Source: JACDAN01 sp963801855 (GTDB taxonomy: Bacteria; Actinomycetota; Thermoleophilia; Gaiellales; Gaiellaceae). From it: a stretch of DNA of 64,000 bases. Every line of letters starts with the position of its first letter. Positions within the stretch are counted from its first letter, which is position 1. The stretch spans positions 434,001 to 498,000 of the forward strand of contig CAWDGK010000002.1 of assembly GCA_963801855.1 (NCBI GenBank), read 5' to 3'. Positions 33,307 through 45,244 of the stretch are shown piece after piece. A program made the position numbers and the translations under genes. Under the pieces are notes generated by a model. The model was not told where the DNA came from. It did no database searches and worked only from the letters and a program-made list of their open reading frames with translations.

Positions 33307-33677
33307 TGGACGACCGACCCAGGTACATGATCTCCGTCGCCGCAGACCTCGTGGGCATGCACCCGCAGACGCTCCGGATCTACGAGCAGAAGGGTCTCGT
33401 CCGGCCGAAGCGGACCTCGGGGAACACCCGCCTCTACTCGGAGGCGGACGTCGAGCGTCTCCGGCTGATCCAGCGGCTCACGACCGAGCTCAAACTGAAT
33501 CTCGCCGGCGTCGAGATGGTGCTTCGGCTCGAGGATCAGATGAAGCGAATGCAGCGGCGCATGGAGCGGATGGAGCGCGAGCTCCGCGAGCAGATGCGCG
33601 ACGTCGAGCGGCAGTACAAGCGTGAGCTCGTGCTCTGGCAGGAGCCGACGCTGCCCGACCGGAGGGTGCGCCGCTGA
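33306..33677 (+). CDS. hspR: Heat-shock repressor HspR (MerR family)
   Basis: 123 residues. N-terminal MerR-type winged helix: YMISVAADLVGMHPQTLRIY, then EQKGLVRPKRTSGNTRLYSE and the helix VERLRLIQRLTTELKLNLAG; a long Met/Arg/Glu coiled coil follows (QMKRMQRRMERMERELREQM). In actinobacteria HspR with DnaK as co-repressor shuts down the dnaK operon. Encoded in the operon it would regulate. Overlaps dnaJ (TGATG) and clpB (TGATG) by one base each. Confidence 0.96.
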   Translation: MDDRPRYMISVAADLVGMHPQTLRIYEQKGLVRPKRTSGNTRLYSEADVERLRLIQRLTTELKLNLAGVEMVLRLEDQMKRMQRRMERMERELREQMRDVERQYKRELVLWQEPTLPDRRVRR

Positions 33678-36149
33678 TGGACTTCAACAAGCTGACACTG
33701 AAGTCGCAGGAGGCCGTCGGCGCCGCGCAGGAGCTGGCGCGCCGCTCGGGCAACCCGGAGATCTACCCCGAGCATCTGCTGCTCGCGCTCCTCGACCAGG
33801 AGCTTCCGCAGCAGCTCGTGCCCGACGCGGCATCTCTCCGCGCCCAGGCCGAGGCGACGCTGAGCGCGAAGCCGTCCGTCCAGGGCGGAGCGCAGCAGCC
33901 GCGGGTCTCTGCAGCCTTCTCGAAGGTTCTCGACCGGGCGTCCGACGAGGCGCGGCAGCTCGACGACGAGTACGTCTCGACGGAGCACCTGCTGCTCGCA
34001 CTCGACGTCGTTCCGCGCGACGAGCTCCTGGCGAAGCTCCAGGACGTCCGTGGCGGTCAGCGGGTCACGTCGCCAGGATCCCGAGGGCAGCTACCAGGCG
34101 CTCGAGAAGTTCGGCCGCGACCTGACCGAGCTCGCGGAGCAGGGCAAGCTCGACCCGGTCATCGGCCGGGACGAGGAGATCCGCCGCGTGATCCAGGTCC
34201 TCTCGCGCCGGACGAAGAACAACCCGGTCCTGATCGGCGACCCCGGGGTCGGCAAGACCGCGATCGCCGAGGGTCTCGCGCAGCGGATCGTGGCCGGCGA
34301 TGTCCCGGAAGGGCTGAAGGGAAAGCGCGTCTGGGGCCTCGACATCGGCGCCCTGCTCGCCGGCTCGAAGTACCGCGGCGAGTTCGAGGAGCGCCTGAAG
34401 GCCGTCCTGACCGAGATCCAGTCCGCCGAGGGCCAGATCGTCCTCTTCATCGACGAGCTGCACACGATCGTCGGAGCAGGCGCCGCGGAAGGGGCTGTCG
34501 ACGCGGCGAACATGCTCAAGCCGATGCTCGCCCGCGGCGAGCTGCGCGCGATCGGCGCGACGACGCTCGACGAGTACCGCAAGCACATCGAGAAGGACGC
34601 GGCGCTCGAGCGCCGCTTCCAGCCGATCTTCGTCGGCGAGCCGTCCGTTCCGGACACGATCGCGATCCTGCGCGGGCTCAAGGAGCGCTACGAGGCGCAC
34701 CACGGCGTCCGGATCACGGACGCGGCGCTCGTCGCGGCCGCGGTGCTTTCCGATCGCTACATCTCCGACCGCCAGCTTCCGGACAAGGCAATCGACCTCA
34801 TCGACGAGGCCGGTTCGCGGCTCAGGATGGAGATCGACTCGTCGCCGCTCGAGCTCGACGAGGCCGACCGGCGAGTCCGCCAGCTCGAGATCGAGCTGGC
34901 CGCCATGGGCAAGGAGACGCCCGAGGTCCGCGAGCCGGTCGAGCGCGAGCTCGCAGAGGCGCAGGAGCGACGCAACGAGCTGGCCGCTCGCTGGTCGACC
35001 GAGAAGGAGGCGCTCGAGCGGGTGAAGGACGTCATGACGAGGATGGACGAGCTGAAGATGGAAGCGGAGCGGGCCGAGCGGGCAGGCGATCTCCAGCGGG
35101 TGGCGGAGATCAGGTACGGCGAGCTGCCGCAGCTCGAGAACGAGCTCGCCGAGCGCGACCGCGGCGTGGTCGAGAACCCGATGGTCAAGGAGGAGGTCGA
35201 CGAGGACGACATCGCCGCCGTCGTCGCCCGCTGGACGGGCATCCCCGTCGACAAGCTCCTCGAGGGCGAGACAGAGAAGCTGATCCACATGGAGGAGCGG
35301 CTCCACGAGCGTGTGGTGGGACAAGCCGAAGCGGTCGCGGCAGTGGCCAACGCACTGCGCAGGGCGCGCTCAGGCCTGCAGGACCCGAACCGGCCGATCG
35401 GCTCGTTCGTCTTCCTCGGCCCAACCGGCGTCGGCAAGACCGAGCTCGCGCGCGCCCTGGCCGAGTTCATGTTCGACGACGAGCGGGCCATGATTCGCCT
35501 CGACATGTCCGAGTACCAGGAGCGCCATACCGTGGCGCGCCTGATCGGCGCCCCACCCGGTTACGTCGGCTACGACGAGGGCGGCCAGCTCACCGAGGCC
35601 GTTCGCCGCCGTCCGTACGCCGTCCTCCTCCTCGACGAGATCGAGAAGGCGCACATGGAGGTCTTCGACGTCCTGCTGCAGATCCTGGACGACGGACGCT
35701 TGACCGACGGCCACGGCCGCACCGTCGACTTTCGCAACACCGTGATCATCATGACCTCGAACCTTCGTTCGGCCGAGGCGATGCGCGAGTTCTTCCGGCC
35801 CGAGTTCCTGAACCGGATCGACGAGATCGTCGAGTTCCATCCGCTGAGCCGAGAGCAGCTCGGGGAGATCGTGGGGCTCCAGCTTCGCCGGCTGCGCGGC
35901 CGGCTCGCCGAGCGCGGGCTCGGCCTGGAGCTGACGGACGAGGCGAAGGAGCTCGTCGCCGAGGCAGGCTGGGACCCGACCTACGGCGCGAGACCGCTCA
36001 AGCGCGCGCTCCAGCGGCTGGTCGAGAACCCGCTCGCGCTCAGGCTCCTGGAAGGCGAGTTCGCGGAGGGCGACACCGTGCGCGTGGACGTCGAGGACGG
36101 CGAGCTCGTCTTCGAGAAGGCCCGCGCCGCCGAGCCCGCTCCGGCCTAG
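33677..36149 (+). CDS. clpB: Disaggregase ClpB (Hsp100, frameshifted)
   Basis: About 823 residues. Two Clp-N repeats (FNKLTLKSQEAVGAAQELAR and STEHLLLALDV), AAA1 with Walker A GDPGVGKTAIAEG and Walker B IVLFIDELHTIVGAG, a Glu/Arg coiled-coil middle domain (about residues 400-520), and AAA2 with FLGPTGVGKTELARAL and VLLLDEIEKAH, then sensor-2 YGARPLKRALQR. One extra C near 34072 (TCGCCAGG for TCGCAGG) splits the N-domain from AAA1. Acts with DnaK to rescue aggregates. Placement directly behind hspR puts all these chaperones under one control. Confidence 0.97.
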
Positions 36150-36200
36150 GCCTTTGAGCTCATCTTGCGTCGTGCGGACTCCGCAGCCACGCTGTTCGGC

Positions 36201-36344
36201 ATGCGCCGTCGAAGTGAGCCCGAGCCGTCGCCACTCGACCGCCAGACGCTGGATGGCATCATTCGGATGCTGATGGACATCAACGCGAAGCTCGACGTTC
36301 TGCTTGGTTTCGAGGAGGAAGACGATGGGCCAGAAGGATCCTGA
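36201..36344 (+). CDS. Small protein of unknown function (47 aa)
   Basis: MRRRSEPEPSPLDRQTLDGI then IIRMLMDINAKLDVLLGFEE and an acidic end DDGPEGS. A central amphipathic helix (DGIIRMLMDINAKLDVLLG) has the spacing of a short coiled coil. ATG 36201, stop TGA 36342-36344, 51 bases after clpB. Its end overlaps the next small gene by 20 bases in a different frame, and the Shine-Dalgarno of that gene lies inside it. No family recognised. Confidence 0.5.
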   Translation: MRRRSEPEPSPLDRQTLDGIIRMLMDINAKLDVLLGFEEEDDGPEGS

Positions 36345-36510
36345 GGAACAGGCTCGATTTGCCGCTCAACGGGCTGAATGGGCTCGGCATCGTCTCGAGT
36401 TCGAGACGATGTATGAGGACCTCAAGGCGCGTTGGCACGCCGAGGACGAGCTCATCGCTCGGCGGCAGGCGCGCATCCGGAAGTTGACGCTCGGCTTGCT
36501 CGGCCGCTAG
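36325..36510 (+). CDS. Small charged helical protein (61 aa)
   Basis: Starts MGQKDPEEQARFAAQRAEWA at ATG 36325, preceded by GAGGAGGAAG, and continues with a long charged helix (RLEFETMYEDLKARWHAEDE) and a short hydrophobic end LTLGLLGR. Trp/Glu/Arg-rich, probably a coiled coil. Overlaps the preceding 47-residue protein, suggesting coupled translation of a small two-protein unit. Its TAG shares the CTAG at 36507-36510 with the convergent cupin gene. Function unknown. Confidence 0.5.
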   Translation: MGQKDPEEQARFAAQRAEWARHRLEFETMYEDLKARWHAEDELIARRQARIRKLTLGLLGR

Positions 36511-36896
36511 ACAGCGGACTCGAGAATCTCGGCGTGCTCGCTCTCGGGCGGCCAGCCGTGGATGTAGAGCAGGAGCTCCTCGCCGCCCTCGTTCTTGATC
36601 TGAAGCGGGGTGCCCGGCTCGACATGGATCAACCCGCCTTCGCCGACCTCCTGACGCTCCGGCGGGTCGCCGAGATACATGGTCAGCGTGCCGCTGACGA
36701 CGACGAAGGTCTCCTCCTGGAGCGGGTGCCTGTGGCGGCGGCCCTTCGCGCCCGGCTCGTAGCTCCAGAGGTTCGCGCGCGAGTTCTCGAAGCCGGCGAG
36801 CTCGCTGAGCTGAGCGGTGCGTCGCTCGGGCTCACCGGGCTCGGTCGGGCGTGTCGCCCAGTCCAACTCCTCGCGACGGATGACGTTGAAGCCCAC
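36507..36896 (-). CDS. Cupin-domain protein
   Basis: 129 residues, single conserved-barrel domain. Cupin motif 1 is GAKGRRHRHPLQEETFVVVS followed by GTLTMYLG (His-x-His, four residues, Glu, Gly), and motif 2 is GGLIHVEPGTPLQIKNEG. The metal site is therefore mostly complete. N-terminus MGFNVIRREELDWATRP. Substrate unknown; such small cupins include isomerases, dioxygenases and storage-like proteins. Confidence 0.88.
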   Translation of the reverse strand: MGFNVIRREELDWATRPTEPGEPERRTAQLSELAGFENSRANLWSYEPGAKGRRHRHPLQEETFVVVSGTLTMYLGDPPERQEVGEGGLIHVEPGTPLQIKNEGGEELLLYIHGWPPESEHAEILESAV

Positions 36897-36942
36897 GCCC
36901 CGAGTGTATGTCGACGGAAGATCCAGGCGTCGTCCACCGTCT

Positions 36943-36965
36943 GGTTGACGATGGCTGCGTCAACC
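36943..36965 (+). promoter_or_regulatory. Inverted repeat upstream of first Hcp-like gene
   Basis: GGTTGACG-ATGGCTG-CGTCAACC: perfect 8-bp arms with a 7-base spacer, ending 20 bases before the ATG. It includes a TTGACG -35-like hexamer. Could be an operator or an RNA hairpin near the ribosome-binding site. Confidence 0.45.
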
Positions 36966-36985
36966 ATGCCTCCAGGAGGTTCGAA

Positions 36986-37551
36986 ATGAAACGGTCAGCA
37001 ATGTGGATCGCGGCAGTGCTCGTGCTCGTGGCGACTCCCGCCGTGCTCGGGCTCGTCGTGCTGCGCGACGACGATGGTGCGGGAGACCGGCGCCAAGCAG
37101 CGCTCGGCCCTGTGGATCCGACCAGCGCAACCGACACGCTCGTGATTCCCCCGATGACGTCCACGACGGTCGGGATCGTCGTGGAGTCCTACAGCTGGGG
37201 CTCGCGGTGCCCTACGCATTTTCCTCGACCGGCGGGGCCACCTCCGGAAGGGCGACGTTCCAACCGCTCACGATCACGAAGGGAATCGATTCGACGTCGG
37301 CGGGGCTGTTCTTGCAAGCCGCCAAGGGCATCCCGCTCCCCAGCGCGATCCTGCGGTTGAACGGCGGCAACGGCGGGATGTACGAGCTCACGAATGTCTT
37401 CATCAGCGAGGTCTCGCATGCTGGAGGCAAGGAGCAGCTGAGCCTGAACTACAGCAAGATCAAGTTCACCGCCCCGACCGGCGACAAGGGCGCAGGCGCG
37501 GGGTCAGTGCCCTCTGCGACCTGGGACATCGCAACGGCGAAGGGGGCGTAG
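36986..37551 (+). CDS. Membrane-anchored Hcp-like protein 1 (frameshifted)
   Basis: About 188 residues. An N-terminal hydrophobic segment (MWIAAVLVLVATPAVLGLVV) is followed by a charged DDDGAGDRR linker, then an Hcp-type beta-barrel domain: VESYSWGLAVPYAFSS, FQPLTITKGIDSTSAGLFLQ, AAKGIPLPSAILRLN, MYELTNVFISEVSHAGG and LSLNYSKIKFTAP follow the order of the type VI secretion tube protein family. A G seems lost from the GGGG run near 37196; restoring it joins SYSWG to LAVPYAF. ATG 36986 follows AGGAGG. The membrane anchor is not found in proteobacterial Hcp. No other type VI genes are in the window. Confidence 0.72.
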
Positions 37552-37563
37552 AACTCTCTACGG

Positions 37564-37596
37564 AGCGCCTCGGCTCGTTTGTCGGGCCGGGGCGCT
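37564..37596 (+). terminator. Terminator after Hcp-like gene 1
   Basis: AGCGCCTCGGC (37564-37574) pairs with GCCGGGGCGCT (37586-37596) through 11 pairs including one G-U; TTCCTTTT follows. Confidence 0.8.
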
Positions 37597-37675
37597 TTCC
37601 TTTTGGTCCGGGAAGATCGAGACTGACTCCCGCGTCTAGTCGCTAGTGACGGATGAAACGAGGAGGTTGGGTTCG

Positions 37676-38278
37676 ATGCAGAAGAAGATCATTTGGATCG
37701 CGGGGGCGCTCGCGCTGATCGCGATCCCGGCCGTGATCGGGCTCGTGGCGCTCGACGGAGACGACAGCTCGGCGCGGCGCGCCGGCGCACTCGTCGCGGT
37801 GGGCGGTGCGACTGCGTACCAGCTGCAGCTCACACAGGCCACAGCGGGCGCCGACGAAATCAGGGAGGCGATCGAGCTCGAGTCCGTTCTCGTGGGGCGC
37901 GACGACCCCACGACGATCGGCTCGCACGGAGGAGCCGGTGTGGGCAAGGTCAAGTTCAACGATTTCAAGATCACCAAGAAGGTCGATAGGGCCTCGCCGC
38001 TCCTCTTCAAGCAGATGGCCAGCGGCTCCCACTACAAGAAGGCCGTCCTGACTCTCCGCAAGGCCGGGGACAAGGAGCCGTATATGACGTACACGATGGA
38101 CACGGTGTTCGTCTCCAACGTGGACCACGGCGGGGGCAGCCCCGAAGTCGCGAGCGAGGAAATCACGTTCGTCTACGGGACGCTCGTCGTGTTGAGCAAC
38201 GACAGGAACGCCGACGGCTCTCTCGCCCCGCCCGTACAGGCTGGCTGGGATCAGGTCACGAACAGGAGCGCCCCGTAG
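37676..38278 (+). CDS. Membrane-anchored Hcp-like protein 2
   Basis: 200 residues from ATG 37676 (SD AGGAGG nine bases upstream). Intact. N-terminal transmembrane segment IIWIAGALALIAIPAVIGLV and a DGDDSS linker parallel its neighbour. The Hcp domain reads AIELESVLVGRDD, VGKVKFNDFKITKKVDRASP, LLFKQMASGSHYKKAVLTLR, MTYTMDTVFVSNVDHGGG and SEEITFVYGTLVV; the FxxxKxxDxASPxLxxxxxxG core is the clearest Hcp signature. It has its own SD and terminator, so the paralogues are separate transcription units from a tandem duplication. The role outside type VI systems is unknown. Confidence 0.75.
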   Translation: MQKKIIWIAGALALIAIPAVIGLVALDGDDSSARRAGALVAVGGATAYQLQLTQATAGADEIREAIELESVLVGRDDPTTIGSHGGAGVGKVKFNDFKITKKVDRASPLLFKQMASGSHYKKAVLTLRKAGDKEPYMTYTMDTVFVSNVDHGGGSPEVASEEITFVYGTLVVLSNDRNADGSLAPPVQAGWDQVTNRSAP

Positions 38279-38290
38279 CTCTCGCTCTTC

Positions 38291-38319
38291 GCGCCTCGGG
38301 CCCTCGCGGCCCGGGGCGC
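38291..38319. terminator. Terminator between Hcp-like 2 and convergent CBM gene
   Basis: GCGCCTCGGGCC (38291-38302) and GGCCCGGGGCGC (38308-38319) form a 12-bp stem with one G-U pair and a five-base loop, followed by TGCTCTTCTTC. Confidence 0.8.
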
Positions 38320-38344
38320 TGCTCTTCTTCTGCGCCGGTTGCGG

Positions 38345-39610
38345 CTAGCTCAGCCGGAAGCCGTCGACGTCGAAGCTCTTGCCGCCTAGCGCGGCGATGA
38401 CGCGGACGGAGAAGACGAGCTTGCTGCCCTTCGCCGTCGTGCGGGTCTCGACCTTCAATCGCTGCCAGCCGCTCGTCGCGGCGCTGCAGCGCTCGGTCGT
38501 GACCGGCATCACGCGCCTTCCCTTCTTGAACTCCTCGGCGCGGAGGCACACGAACATTCCGGGGCTCACGCTCCGCACGTAGCGCGCCTGCCCGGTAGTC
38601 CTCGCCCGCACGGGGGCTCGTGACAGGCTTGCCTGCGACGATCGCGAACGCGTCGCGCGAGTTCGTCCGGTTGACGCGAACTGCCTGACCCTCGACGCCG
38701 GGGACGAGCTCCAGTGCGCTGTTGGATCCACGCCATCCTTCGGCGGAGCGCTCGAAGCCGCCGTTTTCGATGAGCTCGGGAGCAATCGTCCTCTCCGGGG
38801 CGAGGCTCGGGGACCCCATCGGCGAGGGGCTGGGGAAGGATGCGAAGCCCGGGACAGCGGCCTGCTCGGCGGTCGGCGGGGCAAAGAGCTGTGCTGAAGG
38901 CATGGGCTCGGCCCAGGTCGCGGTCGATCCGGGTGGTGCGAAGGCTTGCGCCGGCGACTCGACCTGGCTTTCACCGGCGTCGTCGGTGGCCGGAGAGGAC
39001 GGCTGAGGAGCCGGGCTCGGTGCGGCCGGGGCCGGCTCGACAACCGTCGCCGGGGGTGCCGAGGCCTCGGGCTCGGGAGCCGGGGGAGGTGGCGGTGCCG
39101 GGGGTGGTGGTGGCGAAGGGGGAGGAGGTGGCGGCGGTGGCGGTGGCACCGGAGGTGGTGGGGGTGCCGGGGGTGGCGGTGGCGCCGGAGGTGGCGAAGG
39201 GGGAGGAGGTGGGGGGCGGAGGCGGAGGCGCCGGAGGTGGCGGCGGGGGAGGAGGTGGCGCGGGAGGGGCAGGAGGAGGAGGAGGCGGAGGCGGCGGAGG
39301 CGGAGGCGGCGGAGGCGGAGGTGGCGGAGGAGGTGGCGGTGGCGGCGGCGGCGGCGGCGGCGGGCCACCGTCGTCGTCGTCGTCGTCGTCGTCATCGTCG
39401 TCGTCGAACAGCGCGAAGCCCCGCGTCGCCTTCGCAGGTGTGCGCGGCTTGGGCTTCACGGACGCGAAGAACCTCTTGGCAGCGGGCTTCGCGGGACGAG
39501 GCTTGGCCGTCTCCCGCGCCGGCGCCGCTCCAGAGAAAGAGCGCAAACGACGCAAACACGACTGCAAGCAGTCGCAGGGTGGTTCGAGTATTCGAGTAAG
39601 CCGCAGACAC
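38345..39610 (-). CDS. Secreted Asp12-polyproline protein with carbohydrate-binding-like domain (frameshifted)
   Basis: About 420 residues. GTG 39610 opens a signal peptide (TLRLLAVVFASFALFLWSG), then a basic Pro/Lys/Ala stretch (AKPRPAKPAAKRFFASVKPK), 12 consecutive Asp, GG, and about 95 residues that are nearly all proline. A Pro/Ala/Ser linker leads to a C-terminal beta-sandwich: ELIENGGFERSAEGWRG, LVPGVEGQAVRVNRT, MFVCLRAEEFKKGRRVMPVT, SGWQRLKVETRT and GGKSFDVDGFRLS, which has the NGGFExxxxGWxG opening and DGFRL ending of CBM4/9-type domains. Breaks near 39520, within the proline tract near 39210, and near 38590. Looks like a wall-spanning rod presenting a sugar-binding head. Confidence 0.7.
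39085..39405 (-). repeat. Poly-Asp and polyproline triplet tracts
   Basis: On the minus strand, 12 Asp codons (39370-39405; eleven GAC and one GAT) are followed by Gly-Gly and a long CCG/CCA/CCT proline tract to about 39085. Such triplet tracts are prone to in-frame length change. Confidence 0.85.
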
Positions 39611-39693
39611 CGCAGATTCCTTGCCGACAAACGATGTGCCCGCTTCGAGAGAGGGGCGTCCCCCGGAAAGGGGAACCCGGGTACGGTTGACGC

Positions 39694-40344
39694 GTGCCCG
39701 AGCTGCCTCCGCCAGCGCCGCCCGAGACCCGGACGGCCGGCCAGCTCGTCGCAGAGTCGATGCGGCTCTACGGCCGTCGTTTCTGGGCTGCGCTCGGGCT
39801 CGGGCTCGGCCCGTTGGGTGTCGTCCTCGTCGTGAACGCGCTCCCCGGGAGGACGGGGCTCGTCTTCCTCGCGACAGGAGGCGCCGTCGTGCTGACGATC
39901 TGTTACGTCGTCGCCAGCTCGATGGCGGCGGAGGTGCGACTCGGGGGCCGGCCGCTCCTCACGGCGCTCGTGATCGGAGTGCTCGTCTTCGCCCCGGTTC
40001 CCTTCCTGACGAGGTTCTTGATCTTTCCGGGCTTGATCTGGTTGGCGCTGTTCGGCCTCGCGGTCCCGGTCGCCCTGGTCGAGAAGAAGGGACTGCGTGA
40101 CTCGGTCGGGCGCTCGATCGCCCTCGCCCGTGTCGACTTCGCGCATGCTCTCGGATCGCTGGCGGCGCTCGTCATCGTCGGGTTTCTCACCGCGCTGACG
40201 CTCGCGTTCCTGCTCGGCCAGTTCGGGCAGCAGAGTCGCGATCTCGCCGCGCTCATCCCGCTGCTGCTGGTCTCGCCACTGCTCTTCCTCGGCGCGGCAT
40301 TGCTCTATTTCGACCAGGCGGCAAGGCTCGCGGCCCGGCCTTAG
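39694..40344 (+). CDS. Membrane protein of unknown function
   Basis: 216 residues starting MPELPPPAPPETRTAGQLVA (GTG 39694). A cytoplasmic lead helix LVAESMRLYGRRFWAALGLG resembles the entry segment of glycerophosphodiester-phosphodiesterase membrane domains, then five to six transmembrane helices (VLVVNALPGRTGLVFLATGG, VLTICYVVASSM, FLIFPGLIWLALFGLAVPVA, ALGSLAALVIVGFLTALTLA, LIPLLLVSPLLFLGAALLYF). VEKKGLRDSVGRSIALARVD between helices is a motif seen in that group. Function unknown. The GYD gene follows 34 bases downstream. Confidence 0.75.
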   Translation: MPELPPPAPPETRTAGQLVAESMRLYGRRFWAALGLGLGPLGVVLVVNALPGRTGLVFLATGGAVVLTICYVVASSMAAEVRLGGRPLLTALVIGVLVFAPVPFLTRFLIFPGLIWLALFGLAVPVALVEKKGLRDSVGRSIALARVDFAHALGSLAALVIVGFLTALTLAFLLGQFGQQSRDLAALIPLLLVSPLLFLGAALLYFDQAARLAARP

Positions 40345-40378
40345 AGTCCGATCCTCCCAAGCTTTCGAAAGGAGCCCC

Positions 40379-40663
40379 ATGCCGACGTACATCCTCCTGA
40401 CCACGCTTACCGCCCAGGGCGTTCAGACGCTCAAGGCGAACCCCGACCGGCTCCGGCAGGTCAACCAAGACGTCGAGGAGCTCGGCGCCAAGGTCTTGCA
40501 CCAGTGGGCGACCCTCGGCCCCTACGACTTCATCAACGTGGTGGAGGCAGCGGACGCGGCCGCGATCGCCAAGGTCTCGGTTGCTCTCGGCGCAAGGGGG
40601 AGCGCGAAGCTGCAGACGCTGACTGCCCTCTCGATCGACGAGTTCCTGGGCGCGGTCGGCTAG
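40379..40663 (+). CDS. GYD-domain protein
   Basis: 94 residues. PTYILLTTLTAQGVQTLKAN, then HQWATLGPYDFINVVEAADA and LQTLTALSIDEFLGAV. The GPYDF segment is the family's GxYDx signature; GYD proteins are small ferredoxin-like dimeric alpha/beta barrels of unknown function. ATG 40379 follows AAAGGAG. Confidence 0.9.
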   Translation: MPTYILLTTLTAQGVQTLKANPDRLRQVNQDVEELGAKVLHQWATLGPYDFINVVEAADAAAIAKVSVALGARGSAKLQTLTALSIDEFLGAVG

Positions 40664-40693
40664 TCCTCGAGCTCGTCACCTAGTCTGCGCCGG

Positions 40694-40891
40694 GTGTACC
40701 GGCTGACCTTCGGCGAGTTCCTGATCGTCACGATCCTGGCTGCGGCCGCGTCGATGGCCGTCTTCGCGCACGCGGACAAGAACGGGAACAAGCATGCGAC
40801 TGCCTGGGGGATCGCGACGTTTCTCGCGGCAGGCATCGTCGTGCCGACATATTTCATCCGGCACTGGCTGAGGTCCCGCCGGCGTCCCTGA
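40694..40891 (+). CDS. Small two-helix membrane protein
   Basis: 65 residues from GTG 40694. Two hydrophobic helices (EFLIVTILAAAASMAVFAHA and WGIATFLAAGIVVPTYFI) joined by a charged DKNGNKH loop, ending RHWLRSRRRP. No family recognised. Lies 30 bases after the GYD gene; a TTGACT -35-like hexamer at 40923 marks the likely promoter region of the next gene. Confidence 0.6.
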   Translation: MYRLTFGEFLIVTILAAAASMAVFAHADKNGNKHATAWGIATFLAAGIVVPTYFIRHWLRSRRRP

Positions 40892-40983
40892 GAGCTGCTT
40901 TCCCTTCGAGACCGCCCGACAGTTGACTTTAAGTTGCATCTGTGACTTGATGGGAGCAACGAGGACGGGAAAAAACCGGGGGC

Positions 40984-45244
<4,261 letters not shown>

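Noticed and set aside
36986..38278. Type VI secretion locus
   Set aside because: Only Hcp-like genes are present; no sheath, baseplate, VgrG, ClpV-type or membrane-complex genes appear. The ClpB at 33677 is a disaggregase in a heat-shock operon.
38971..40404. Long minus-strand reading through the membrane-protein gene into the polyproline tract (477 codons)
   Set aside because: Its first two-thirds is antisense to an intact membrane protein (39694-40344); only the part below 39610 belongs to the Asp12-polyproline protein.
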